A stretch of DNA of 32,284 bases from Anaerovorax odorimutans (GTDB lineage: Bacteria > Bacillota > Clostridia > Peptostreptococcales > Anaerovoracaceae), in contig NZ_JANFXK010000027.1 of the NCBI RefSeq assembly GCF_024459955.1, positions 1 through 32,284 of the forward strand, read 5' to 3'. Shown here piece by piece: positions 15,895 to 23,600 of this stretch (positions within the stretch are counted from its first letter, which is position 1; every line of letters starts with the position of its first letter). Made by a program: the position numbers and the translations under genes. The notes beneath the pieces are model-generated. The model ran no database searches and was not told the origin of the DNA. It saw only the letters and a list, made by a program, of their open reading frames with translations.

Positions 15895-17340
15895 TTATTT
15901 CTCCATGTTCTGGAATACACGATCGAAAGCGTCCAGCGTTTCCTTGATCGTCTCATCATTGTCAGCCATGCTGGTGTAGATACGGCTTCCGGCCAAGGTG
16001 ATAACGCCGTTGGCTGTCAGGGCTGCGCCGAATTCCTCCAGCGCGTGCTGTCTCTGGCCGATCTTTTTCAGAATATCCGGATCCGCCGCATCCAGGTACA
16101 TAGCTCCTGTCACCTCGAAGTGGACGATGGAACCGGTATTCCAGGCTACGAAAGGCAGGTCGTACTTGTCGATGAGGGTCTGCAGTCCCTTACAGAGCTT
16201 ATCGCCGTTTTCTCCTGCGATCTTAGCGGCATCCAGCTTGACAATCTCGTCGATGGCATAGTAGCCGGCCGCACAGGACATCGGATTAGCCGACAGCGTT
16301 CCGCCTACATAAGCCTTTGGCTTGCCCGGATTGACGCCGGCTGCCACGCAGCTCATCACTTCTTCGCTGCCGCCTACGCCGCCGGCCATAGGATAGCCGC
16401 CGGACACGATCTTGCCAAATACCGTCAGATCCGGTTTAATGTCGAAATATCCCTGCGCGCCGCCAGGGCCTACGCGGAAAGCAGTTACAACTTCGTCGAA
16501 GATCAGCAGGGCGCCGAACTCGTCGCACAGCTCCCGTACCTTAGCGTTAAAATCTCTTGCCACCGGTCTGGTCCCGCTTTCCGGTCCCAGCGGCTCCACG
16601 ATCACAGCCGCCGTGCCGCCGTCTTTCTGGTTGCCTTCCAGCAGCTTTCTCAGGCCGTCGATGTCATTGGGCCACATTTCCTGGGTATTGGCCGAAACTT
16701 CCTTCGGTATGCCGTGGGCTTCAAAGCGCTGCGTTCCTGGTATGTGCAGGCTGTAGACCAGCTGGTCGCTCCAGCCGTGGTAAGCGCCGCCCACCTTGAT
16801 GATCTTGCTCTTGCCGGTAAAGGTTCTGGCGATTCGGATGGCCGTCATATCGGCTTCCGTACCGCTGGCCAGACTGCGGTATTTTTCCACATGGGGCATA
16901 TTGTCGTGAATGATCTTCGCCAGCTTCATTTCGTATTCATTGAACAATCCCGGACAAGGGCTGCATTCTTTGATTACCTCAATGACCTTTTCCTGTACGG
17001 GAAGATAGTTGCTCCCAAGAAGTGTGGGACCTCCCGCCTGCAGGTAGTCCACATAACGGTTGCCGTCCACATCGTACAGATACGGGCCTTCCGCCTTTGC
17101 CATGGCCAGAGGGAACGGGTAGTTGAACGCCAGATTGTGCTGAACGCCGCCCGGAATGTACTGCTTTGCTTCGCCGATCATTTTTTTGGAACCGGCGCAC
17201 TTGGTTTCAAAGTACCCCAGATAGCCTTCCATGGCTTCCGGCTTCACGTGATAGACGCTATCCGCCATCAGGCGTTCCATCTTTTTGTAGATCTCCTTCT
17301 CATCCGGCCAGGACGAGATCGCATAACCCTGTTTCTCCAT
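15895..17340 (-). CDS. Class III aminotransferase, glutamate-1-semialdehyde aminomutase-like
   Basis: 481 residues, PLP fold type I. PLP lysine K310 lies in VFGKIVSGGYPMAG, the pyridine-binding Asp is D282 (LIFDEVVTAFR), SGTEADMTAIR near residue 159 and GGAYHGW near 184. The overall pattern is closest to the HemL group, but an N-terminal extension of about 45 residues is present and no haem gene is nearby. HemL itself is therefore unlikely. Related enzymes transaminate beta- or omega-amino acids and ketoses. In this operon it could transaminate an oxo-acid or aldehyde formed downstream of the RLP and phosphatase. AGAGGAG precedes the ATG. It is the third of five genes. Confidence 0.85.
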   Translation of the reverse strand: MEKQGYAISSWPDEKEIYKKMERLMADSVYHVKPEAMEGYLGYFETKCAGSKKMIGEAKQYIPGGVQHNLAFNYPFPLAMAKAEGPYLYDVDGNRYVDYLQAGGPTLLGSNYLPVQEKVIEVIKECSPCPGLFNEYEMKLAKIIHDNMPHVEKYRSLASGTEADMTAIRIARTFTGKSKIIKVGGAYHGWSDQLVYSLHIPGTQRFEAHGIPKEVSANTQEMWPNDIDGLRKLLEGNQKDGGTAAVIVEPLGPESGTRPVARDFNAKVRELCDEFGALLIFDEVVTAFRVGPGGAQGYFDIKPDLTVFGKIVSGGYPMAGGVGGSEEVMSCVAAGVNPGKPKAYVGGTLSANPMSCAAGYYAIDEIVKLDAAKIAGENGDKLCKGLQTLIDKYDLPFVAWNTGSIVHFEVTGAMYLDAADPDILKKIGQRQHALEEFGAALTANGVITLAGSRIYTSMADNDETIKETLDAFDRVFQNMEK

Positions 17341-17403
17341 AAATAATCTCCTCTTTTCTCTTTATTCTAACTAGGTCAGTTTGTTTTATCACATTTATTT
17401 GCC

Positions 17404-18651
17404 TCAGTGTTCCTGCCGCTTTTCCAGCTTAACCTCTTTGGCAAAGAACATCAGTACAATATAGAAAATCGTAACCGCTATCATAGTGATCATCAGCATT
17501 CTGTGGTTTCCGCCGAAGAGAGCCGCCCCTCCCAGGAAGATGACGCCCGCCACGTTTCCGGCAAACATCAGCAGCCCCTCCGAGGTTCCTTCGGAGGTGG
17601 GATAGCAGGACTCTGCCGCGAAAGTCAGTGTCAGCGGCGCGCCTCCTACGATGAAGAATCCGTAAAGTGCCGCAGCTACGGCCAGACCGCCGAAGCCGTT
17701 CATGGCCAGGAACAGCGCAAAGCCAATGCATCCGAAAATGTTGACAATAATCATATAAGGCAGCCGTCTGTGCTGTTTGTCTTTATCGGAGATGACCGAT
17801 ATAATCAGACTGCCGATGATTCCTACGCCTAAAATAATTACGCCGATAATTCCCACCTGCGTGGCGTCCACTCCTTCATTGGTCAGATTCCGCAGAATCG
17901 GTTCGATCATGGTGAAGAAGGTGTTGAAAACGCCGAACACACAGAAGAACATCAAAAGCGCCAGGATAAAATTCTTTTTCTTCAGCGCAAAGCGTATGCC
18001 TTCTTTAAAATCGGAACGACCGGCCTCATCCTCCGGACACGGGGGAGTCGGCGGTTTTTCTTTTACAAAGATGACAAAGAGCGCTGCCGCGATGATGCCC
18101 ACCACACCGTAGGTCAGAAGCATCTGCCGGATGGTCATGCCGGCTTCCAGCAGGATCGGTGTCAGCAGAAGGCCGACGCACATTCCGAAGTAGCTGCACA
18201 GAAGTCCCACGCTGTTGGCCGTGGCCCGTTCCCGTTCAGGGAACCATTTGCCTGCCACCAGTCCCGGCGAGTTGAGCAGGAACGGCTGTGAAATCGCAAA
18301 GCCTATGGTCACTGCCAAAACGAGAGTGTAGCTTTCTCCGAAGATCCCCCGGAGCAGGGCGCAGATTCCGGTCAGAACTACGCCGAAGCCCACCGCTTTC
18401 TTGAAGCCAAACCGTTCGAACGCTGCCAGTGAGGGGATGGAAACAATAATCATGCCCGCCATAAAGATAATGGACAGAAGGCTGATGGCGCTCTCACCCT
18501 TGGCCGCGTCGGTAAACCCGTAATACTTCCACGCATCGGTGGTGATGGAAAAGAACGTGGTCCACATCAGCTGAATAACGCCCGTACACAATCCGTAGAT
18601 AGCCAGAACGACCCATCGGTATCCGTACACACGGAAATCTTGTTCTTTCAT
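17404..18651 (-). CDS. MFS transporter
   Basis: 415 residues with about 12 membrane segments and a cytoplasmic loop at about 190-215 (KEKPPTPPCPEDEAGR). The loop FERFGFKKAVG after helix 2 matches major facilitator motif A in degenerate form. The N-terminal half (YRWVVLAIYGLC, LLSIIFMAGMIIVSIPS) resembles the FLVCR/DIRC2-type branch. Position between the kinase and the aminotransferase suggests it imports the pathway's starting compound. AAGGGAAG lies before the ATG, and the kinase gene ends only 30 bases upstream. Confidence 0.88.
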   Translation of the reverse strand: MKEQDFRVYGYRWVVLAIYGLCTGVIQLMWTTFFSITTDAWKYYGFTDAAKGESAISLLSIIFMAGMIIVSIPSLAAFERFGFKKAVGFGVVLTGICALLRGIFGESYTLVLAVTIGFAISQPFLLNSPGLVAGKWFPERERATANSVGLLCSYFGMCVGLLLTPILLEAGMTIRQMLLTYGVVGIIAAALFVIFVKEKPPTPPCPEDEAGRSDFKEGIRFALKKKNFILALLMFFCVFGVFNTFFTMIEPILRNLTNEGVDATQVGIIGVIILGVGIIGSLIISVISDKDKQHRRLPYMIIVNIFGCIGFALFLAMNGFGGLAVAAALYGFFIVGGAPLTLTFAAESCYPTSEGTSEGLLMFAGNVAGVIFLGGAALFGGNHRMLMITMIAVTIFYIVLMFFAKEVKLEKRQEH

Positions 18652-18681
18652 TGGTTATTCACTTCCCTTCGCAGGCCCTTT

Positions 18682-20205
18682 TTATTCCTGCTTTCCGTTC
18701 CAGTCGTGATATAAGTCTTTTACTGCTTCATAAGAAACTTTGAATCTTGCGAATGCTTCTTCATATACCGCATGGTTTTCTTCATTAGGCGTGTAAACCT
18801 GCTCTACCTGCGCCCACTGTTTGGCATCGTCGTAGGAATCATACATGCCCAGGCCAATGGCTGCCGCAAAACCGCCGCCAATGGCGCCTGCAATCTGTGT
18901 ATCCTTTACCACCTCGACCTTTTTATTGAAAATGTCGGCGAACATCTGCATCCATACCCGGCTCTTGGTTCCGCCGCCGAGAATTCTTACGGCCGGCGTC
19001 TCCTGTCCCAGGTCGTGCTCCATGCTCTCATAGCACCATCTCAGATTATATGCCACTGCTTCCATAACGGCCCGCAGCATGTGAGCTCTGGTGGTGCTCA
19101 TGCCGATATTCAGGAATCCGCCTCTGATGAATACGTCCTGAATCGGGCTTCTCTCTCCGCTGAGCCACGGCTGGAAGATAACGCCGTCGCTGCCTGCCGG
19201 GATTCCTTCCGCCAGATGATCGGTAAAGGCGAAAATGTTCGGAATCAGCGGGCTGTCTTTTTCAGCGGCAAAGAAATTGTCGATAAACCAGTTAAAGGTA
19301 GCGCAGCAGGTTTCCGTGGAGTATACCCACAGCTGCATATCCGGATCCGCCGACATGATGCAGCCGCCTCCGTTGGTCAGCTCCGCCACGTGGTTGGTTC
19401 CCACTGCGGCCCAGCCGGAAGTTCCCAGATATACGTGGGCCTCTTCATGACCTGCGTTGCCTGATCCAATGGTACTGGCCTGCATATCGTCCATTCCTCC
19501 AAATACGGCTGTATCTGTGGTAAGCCCCAGTTCCTTGGCTGCTGTTTCCGTCAGGTTTCCTACTTTTTCATAGGACTTGACAAGCGGCGGGAACTGCTCC
19601 GGATCAAAACCGGAAATAGCGATCAGGTCGCCGATGATGTTTCCCGATTCCCTGTCGTAGCCCAAAAACGACGCGGTTGCAATGTCGAAAACCATTCTGC
19701 CGGTAGCCCGATATGTAAGGTATCCGTTGCAGTCGAGGAAACATTTCATTTTCGCGAACAGCTCCGGCTCGTTCTTGGCGATCCACCGCACCTTGGGCAG
19801 GGTATCCACGCCGCTGAACAGGGTTCCCATCAGAGACATGCAAACTTCCGGTCCTCCAATGGCCTCTACAATCTCAGCCGCTTCCTCGTCGGCTCTGCTG
19901 TCCATCCAGCTGATGCCGGGCCGCAGTATGGTTCCGTCCTCTCCCATGGCAATTACGTTGCAGGCCTGGGTAGCGAATACCAGCCCCTTCACATCCTCAG
20001 GCGGCACATCGCAGCCGGACATAATCTCCCGGGTAACCTGGGTCACCGCCTGCCACCAGTCCGCCGGATCGAATTCGACCATCCCTCCCGGCATAAAGCT
20101 CATTTCATACGAGGCCTGCGCACTTTCACGCACCTGACCTTCCTTGTTTACTAAGATCGCCTTTAACGAACTTGTTCCTACATCGAATGATAAGATATAA
20201 TCCAT
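18682..20205 (-). CDS. FGGY-family carbohydrate kinase
   Basis: 507 residues, usual FGGY length. N-terminal ATPase-fold phosphate loop SFDVGTSSLKA (residues 5-15). SWMDSRADEE near 98 and GGMDDMQASTIGSG near 240 contain the likely catalytic Asp. YLGTSGW near 260 and the C-terminal GGGTKSRVWMQMFADI nucleotide-binding motif near 407 complete the signature. It is closest in pattern to xylulokinase-like members, but FGGY substrates (pentuloses, erythritol, glycerol, autoinducer-2) cannot be told apart here. As first gene of the TetR-controlled operon it presumably makes the phosphate ester on which the RLP acts. AAGGAGGAG precedes the ATG. Confidence 0.92.
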   Translation of the reverse strand: MDYILSFDVGTSSLKAILVNKEGQVRESAQASYEMSFMPGGMVEFDPADWWQAVTQVTREIMSGCDVPPEDVKGLVFATQACNVIAMGEDGTILRPGISWMDSRADEEAAEIVEAIGGPEVCMSLMGTLFSGVDTLPKVRWIAKNEPELFAKMKCFLDCNGYLTYRATGRMVFDIATASFLGYDRESGNIIGDLIAISGFDPEQFPPLVKSYEKVGNLTETAAKELGLTTDTAVFGGMDDMQASTIGSGNAGHEEAHVYLGTSGWAAVGTNHVAELTNGGGCIMSADPDMQLWVYSTETCCATFNWFIDNFFAAEKDSPLIPNIFAFTDHLAEGIPAGSDGVIFQPWLSGERSPIQDVFIRGGFLNIGMSTTRAHMLRAVMEAVAYNLRWCYESMEHDLGQETPAVRILGGGTKSRVWMQMFADIFNKKVEVVKDTQIAGAIGGGFAAAIGLGMYDSYDDAKQWAQVEQVYTPNEENHAVYEEAFARFKVSYEAVKDLYHDWNGKQE

Positions 20206-20220
20206 AAGATCTCCTCCTTC

Positions 20221-20234
20221 GGCTGGATGCAGCC
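20221..20234 (-). promoter_or_regulatory. Small hairpin in the operon leader
   Basis: GGCTG-GATG-CAGCC lies directly upstream of the kinase ribosome site and may modulate its translation. It is too short to be called a riboswitch. Confidence 0.35.
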
Positions 20235-20317
20235 ATCAACAACAGTGTGTTCGGTCAGCGCCTTTGGATGTCTTTTCGCGCGTGAAGTGCGCAAACGTTA
20301 TTTAAATTTTCAGTCTA

Positions 20318-20346
20318 ATTGTACTACGGTACAACTTTTACGTCAA
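20318..20346 (-). promoter_or_regulatory. Promoter of the RLP operon with overlapping TetR-type operator
   Basis: Minus strand: TTGACG (20341-20346), 17 bases, TACAAT (20318-20323). The perfect inverted repeat TTGTAC-TACG-GTACAA (20319-20334) covers the -10 box and half of the spacer. This is the arrangement expected for repression by the adjacent divergent TetR protein. Confidence 0.75.
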
Positions 20347-20361
20347 GTGTAAAATTATACG

Positions 20362-20390
20362 TTGTCTCGTTTTTTGTTTTGGTGTAGAAT
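20362..20390 (+). promoter_or_regulatory. Promoter of the tetR gene
   Basis: TTGTCT (20362-20367), 17 bases, TAGAAT (20385-20390). The operator at 20319-20334 lies about 28 bases upstream of the -35 box, so the regulator may affect its own gene less directly. Confidence 0.6.
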
Positions 20391-20452
20391 AAGGGCAGGA
20401 ACATTTAATGCATGAAGCGTTCAGGGTCCCTTGTGAGAAAGGAGTGAATCCC

Positions 20453-21082
20453 ATGGAACGACAATTGTCCCGCAGAGAATTGAACAAAAAAAAATGCCGT
20501 GCGCGCATCCTCCGGGCTTCCCGAAGGCTGTTCAGCAGCAAAGGGTACGAAAGCACCACCATTGAGGATGTGGCCGACAGAGCGGAAGTGTCAAAAGCCA
20601 CGCTTTACAATTATTTTCCCAATAAGGAAAGTCTTTTGATCGGAATTGCCGAGGAAGAGCTGGAGCAGGTTGGCGATTTAATTTCAAAGGATTTGAAGGA
20701 CGAAAAAAATGCGGTGGAAAAGATACGCCAGGCCCTGGAGCTTTTGATCGTGGACTCCATCCGCTATATCAGTCTCGCCAGAAAAATCACCTATCTCAAC
20801 TCCTGCGAGGAAAGTCCCCTGTACGCGACCCGCATGGATATGATCCGCCTCTTTGAGGAGCTGGTCATGGAGGGGCAGGCGCAGGGAACGCTGCGAAAGG
20901 ATATCAAAACTTCGGATATCGTGGATATTATTATGGGCATCTACCTGATGTCTCAGTTTGAGTGGTCCCATATCGATCAGTACACGCCCGAATTCTGCCG
21001 CGAAAAGCTCAATCGGATTCTGAGCGAGGTCTTGGAATCGCGCATCGCCGGCGATGCGGAAATTGCTGAGGAAAGGGAGTAA
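20453..21082 (+). CDS. TetR/AcrR-family transcriptional regulator
   Basis: 209 residues. The N-terminal helix-turn-helix occupies about residues 15-60: ARILRASRRLFSSKGYESTT, then VADRAEVSKATLYNYFPNKESLL. The helical C-terminal part should bind the inducer and form the dimer. The frame runs back to an ATG at 20408, but AAAGGAG sits 8 bases before the ATG at 20453 and the TetR domain begins there. It is divergent from the kinase-MFS-aminotransferase-RLP-phosphatase operon, with a palindromic operator in between, so I infer that it is the operon repressor, relieved by a pathway compound. A terminator follows. Confidence 0.92.
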   Translation: MERQLSRRELNKKKCRARILRASRRLFSSKGYESTTIEDVADRAEVSKATLYNYFPNKESLLIGIAEEELEQVGDLISKDLKDEKNAVEKIRQALELLIVDSIRYISLARKITYLNSCEESPLYATRMDMIRLFEELVMEGQAQGTLRKDIKTSDIVDIIMGIYLMSQFEWSHIDQYTPEFCREKLNRILSEVLESRIAGDAEIAEERE

Positions 21083-21086
21083 GAGG

Positions 21087-21129
21087 TCAGCCGCCGTCTT
21101 TTTTGTGAAGATACGCGGCTGATTTTTTT
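21087..21129 (+). terminator. Intrinsic terminator of tetR
   Basis: TCAGCCGC pairs with GCGGCTGA, with an inner GTCTT/AAGAT helix, followed by seven T. Confidence 0.85.
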
Positions 21130-21456
21130 GACAGATTTTTCAGAGGTTGGGCCGCTTTCCGCGGCCCGGGCGCAAGAAGGACGGATCATAGCTTGGCCGA
21201 GCAAGTTCGAGCGCGGCCCGGGTGCAAGAAACGTGGAGCATGGCCCGGGCGCAGCAGAAAACCAGAAAGCGGCTGCGGGTTTGCGACCAAATTCCGGTTT
21301 TCCTGATAAATTCCGCGACCATTGGCCTAAAAAAAGCGCCTTGGTCGCAAGGTCGTAGCTTGCGGCCAAGGCGGTCCTCATTGATGGATGGGGAATCGAC
21401 GCTTTTTCGAGCAATGGATGCGGAAGTCGAGGCTTTTTCAGCCGATATGCGAATTT
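21130..21456. repeat. Repeat-rich intergenic segment with a 15-bp-arm hairpin
   Basis: No gene is supported here. GGCCCGGGYGCA occurs three times on the plus strand (21163, 21215, 21242). CGCCTTGGTCGCAAG (21337-21351) and CTTGCGGCCAAGGCG (21359-21373) form a 15-bp stem with one wobble and a 7-base loop. ATGGATGSGGAA-TCGASGCTTTTTC is repeated with a period of 30 (21384, 21414). None of these matches a known element I can name. Confidence 0.7.
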
Positions 21457-21458
21457 TC

Positions 21459-21616
21459 TCAACAACGGATCCATTTTAGCCTTGTTGTTGAGGTATTTTC
21501 AAGGATTGCGGCCTCTGTTCCTGTGAAAAACGGCATTTTGATCGGGATTCCGCACCCGCATGCTCTGTTACCCTTGAAAAAGTTCAACACGAATCTGATT
21601 TTTCGCTGCGTGTTGA
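21459..21616. repeat. Dispersed ~159-bp element bounded by two 33-bp dyads (copy 2)
   Basis: Dyads TCAACAA-N19-TTGTTGA (21459-21491) and TCAACAC-N19-GTGTTGA (21584-21616) start 125 bases apart. Between them TTTTCAAGG near 21496-21504 can pair with CCTTGAAAA near 21573-21581. The segment aligns without large gaps to the right-edge copy at 32137. It is not coding. Confidence 0.8.
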
Positions 21617-21729
21617 TGAAAATCGCAATTTGCCTTTTGGGGCGGTTTTCAGCAGGTTCATAGCCTGCCGCAAAGCCACAACTTTACGTAGTCCTCCATC
21701 CCCTTCATCATCGCTGCAACACCAAACTA
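21617..21729. other. Remainder of the intergenic region before azlD
   Basis: I see no gene, promoter or clear terminator. The stretch contains a GCAGG...CCTGC hairpin (about 21650-21670) that could end the azlCD transcript only weakly. Confidence 0.3.
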
Positions 21730-22047
21730 TCAAAACAACGCAAAGAACTCCATCCCCTGCTCAACAATGAACACCGTCACGCAGGCTCCCACAGCTACCG
21801 GCAGCAGCCCCTTTTCCCGGAAAGCCATGAATACCGCTACGGCCAGACCCGCTATGGCTGCGGCCATCTGGGTCGTGGAAAACAGGATGGCCGGAAACGT
21901 CATGGAAGCCAGCGCTGCATAGGGCACATAATACAGAAACGATTTTATAAAGGTATTTTTAATTTCACGGTCTACAAGCACCAGCGGAATCATCCGAATC
22001 AGATAAGTCACCACTGCCATCACCAGCACATATATGTAAAAATTCAT
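21730..22047 (-). CDS. azlD: AzlD-family branched-chain amino acid exporter subunit
   Basis: 105 residues with about four membrane segments. The start MNFYIYVLVMAVVTYLIRMIPL shows the conserved TYxxRxxPL of AzlD. AzlD and the larger AzlC form a branched-chain amino acid (and azaleucine) exporter, equivalent to BrnEF/YgaZH. The ATG (22045-22047) overlaps the azlC stop as ATGA, so the two are translationally coupled. A longer open frame reaches back to 22353 but runs through azlC and is not the gene. Confidence 0.9.
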   Translation of the reverse strand: MNFYIYVLVMAVVTYLIRMIPLVLVDREIKNTFIKSFLYYVPYAALASMTFPAILFSTTQMAAAIAGLAVAVFMAFREKGLLPVAVGACVTVFIVEQGMEFFALF

Positions 22048-22751
22048 GAATACAGTTCCTCCTCTTTTACAGGATGAACCACGGCCCCCACGGCTGAAGC
22101 GATGACGGTGCAGATGATAATCGCGAATCCCGGCGATACCTGATTCAGAACCGGAACCCAGTGAAGCAGAGAGCTTAATATAACTGCGATCAAAATAACC
22201 GCGGTAATGGACTTTTCTCTTTTGGCCGGCGGAATTATAATTGCCAGAAACATGCCGTAGATCGCAATGCCCAGTGCGCTGCTGACTGCTTCCGGCAGGG
22301 CCGAACTGGCAACGGCCCCGAAAAAAGTTCCCGATGTCCAGGATGCGATGCATACCGACATGATCCCATATATGTAATATTTTCCGACTTTTCCTTCCTG
22401 GGTGCTGACTAAAGCAAAAGCCTCATCGGTTATACTGAAGGCGATGATACACCTCTCCACTCTCGTTATGGAAGCATCCAGTTTTTGTGATAAGGACAGC
22501 GACATGAGCGCGTATCTGAGATTGATAACCAGCTGCGTCAGGGCCATTTCAAAATATGGGGCCGCTGCTGCGATCACAGTAAGGCCGGCGAACTGGCCTG
22601 CCGATGTCAAGTTCGTAAACGAAATCAGGGTAGCGCCTCCCGCTGTGGCACCGCTGGAAATGGCCGCCATCCCAAAAGTAAACCCTACTGCCAGATAGCC
22701 TGCGCAAATAGGGATCGCATCTTTCATTCCTTTTGCAATTTCACTTCTCAT
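22044..22751 (-). CDS. azlC: AzlC-family branched-chain amino acid exporter subunit
   Basis: 235 residues with about six to seven membrane segments. Family signatures: KGMKDAIPICAGYLAVGFTFG near the N-terminus, a SAGQF-type motif near residue 55, and LRYALMSLSLSQKL near 85. It forms the AzlCD exporter that relieves excess Leu, Ile and Val. An ATG at 22775 is in frame, but AGGAG lies 5 bases before the ATG at 22751, which I use. Placement within 10 kb of ilvBNCD supports the export role. The promoter is TTGGGA (22807-22812), 17 bases, TAAAAT (22784-22789) on the minus strand. Confidence 0.9.
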   Translation of the reverse strand: MRSEIAKGMKDAIPICAGYLAVGFTFGMAAISSGATAGGATLISFTNLTSAGQFAGLTVIAAAAPYFEMALTQLVINLRYALMSLSLSQKLDASITRVERCIIAFSITDEAFALVSTQEGKVGKYYIYGIMSVCIASWTSGTFFGAVASSALPEAVSSALGIAIYGMFLAIIIPPAKREKSITAVILIAVILSSLLHWVPVLNQVSPGFAIIICTVIASAVGAVVHPVKEEELYS

Positions 22752-22783
22752 ACTTACTCCTAAAATTTTACTCATACGATGCT

Positions 22784-22843
22784 ATTTTATCACAAAAATG
22801 AACGCTTCCCAAGGTTGAATTTCGGACAAAACTATGATATCGT
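22784..22843. promoter_or_regulatory. Divergent promoters of azlC and the nitroreductase gene
   Basis: Minus strand: TTGGGA (22807-22812), 17 bases, TAAAAT (22784-22789). Plus strand: TTGAAT (22815-22820), 17 bases, TATCGT (22838-22843). The -35 boxes are only two bases apart, so the two polymerases may exclude each other. Confidence 0.55.
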
Positions 22844-22870
22844 TTCTTCACAGACATTGGGAGGTAGAAA

Positions 22871-23596
22871 ATGAATATTACGCAAGCAATTGAGATCAGA
22901 AAATCCCGCCGCTCTTATACGGGCACGCCTATCGAGGCATCAAAGATATCACTGTTAAAAAGCCGCATTGACGAATACAACCAGAAATCCGGTCTTACCG
23001 TCCGCTTTATGGAAAACGGCGGCGCGGCCTTTGCCGGCATCCGCAAAAGCTATGGACTGTTCAAAGGCGTCCGTTCCCTTTTCATCATGAAGGGACCTGC
23101 CGATGATCCTGACCTGAAGGAAAAGATCGGCTATTATGGAGAACTGCTGGTGCTGGAAGCCACCGCTCTGGGACTGGGAACCTGCTGGGTCGGAGGAACG
23201 TTTGACTCTTCCGGAATCCGCAAAGCGCCCGGCGAAGAGCTGGTCTGCGTTATCACGGTGGGAAACGTACCCCAGGATGAAACCCTTCGGGAACGGATGC
23301 TCTATAAAGCAATCCATCGAAAGACAAAATCAATCGGCGAAATGTCCGAAGTGATCGGCGAGCCGCCGCTCTGGCTGAAGAAGGGAATGAAGGCCGTGCA
23401 AAAAGCACCCTCTACCCGCAATACGCAAAAGGTGCTTTTCCTCTATAAAGCCGGTATTCTCAGAGCTTCCGTGCCGGATACCTATCGGTTCGATTACGTA
23501 GATCTGGGGATTGCCAAGCTTCACTTCGAGCTGGCCGCCGGAGGAAAGTTTGACTTGGGAAACAGCGCCAGATATTACCCTGCGGAAGGAGAGTGA
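22871..23596 (+). CDS. Nitroreductase-family FMN protein (TM1586 type)
   Basis: 241 residues. The N-terminal EIRKSRRSYTG is the FMN-binding nitroreductase signature. LLVLEATALGLGTCWVGG near 92 and a second half with QKAPSTRNTQ near 176 indicate the fused two-repeat form of the TM1586 group. It should be an NAD(P)H-dependent flavin oxidoreductase of unknown substrate. GGGAGG lies 7 bases before the ATG. The EamA transporter gene starts 4 bases after its stop, so the two are one operon. Confidence 0.88.
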   Translation: MNITQAIEIRKSRRSYTGTPIEASKISLLKSRIDEYNQKSGLTVRFMENGGAAFAGIRKSYGLFKGVRSLFIMKGPADDPDLKEKIGYYGELLVLEATALGLGTCWVGGTFDSSGIRKAPGEELVCVITVGNVPQDETLRERMLYKAIHRKTKSIGEMSEVIGEPPLWLKKGMKAVQKAPSTRNTQKVLFLYKAGILRASVPDTYRFDYVDLGIAKLHFELAAGGKFDLGNSARYYPAEGE

Positions 23597-23600
23597 TCCC

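Noticed and set aside
15895-17340. hemL for haem synthesis
   Set aside because: There are no other tetrapyrrole genes, it has an N-terminal extension, and it sits in a catabolic operon; a general class III aminotransferase role fits better.
21459-21616. Integron attC site or insertion-sequence ends
   Set aside because: Dyad arms contain AAC/GTT but not the RYYYAAC/GTTRRRY consensus, and there is no integrase or transposase gene nearby.
22048-22353. Upstream extension of azlD
   Set aside because: This part of the frame runs inside azlC in another phase and encodes a low-hydrophobicity sequence unlike AzlD; the ATGA overlap at 22044-22047 sets the start.
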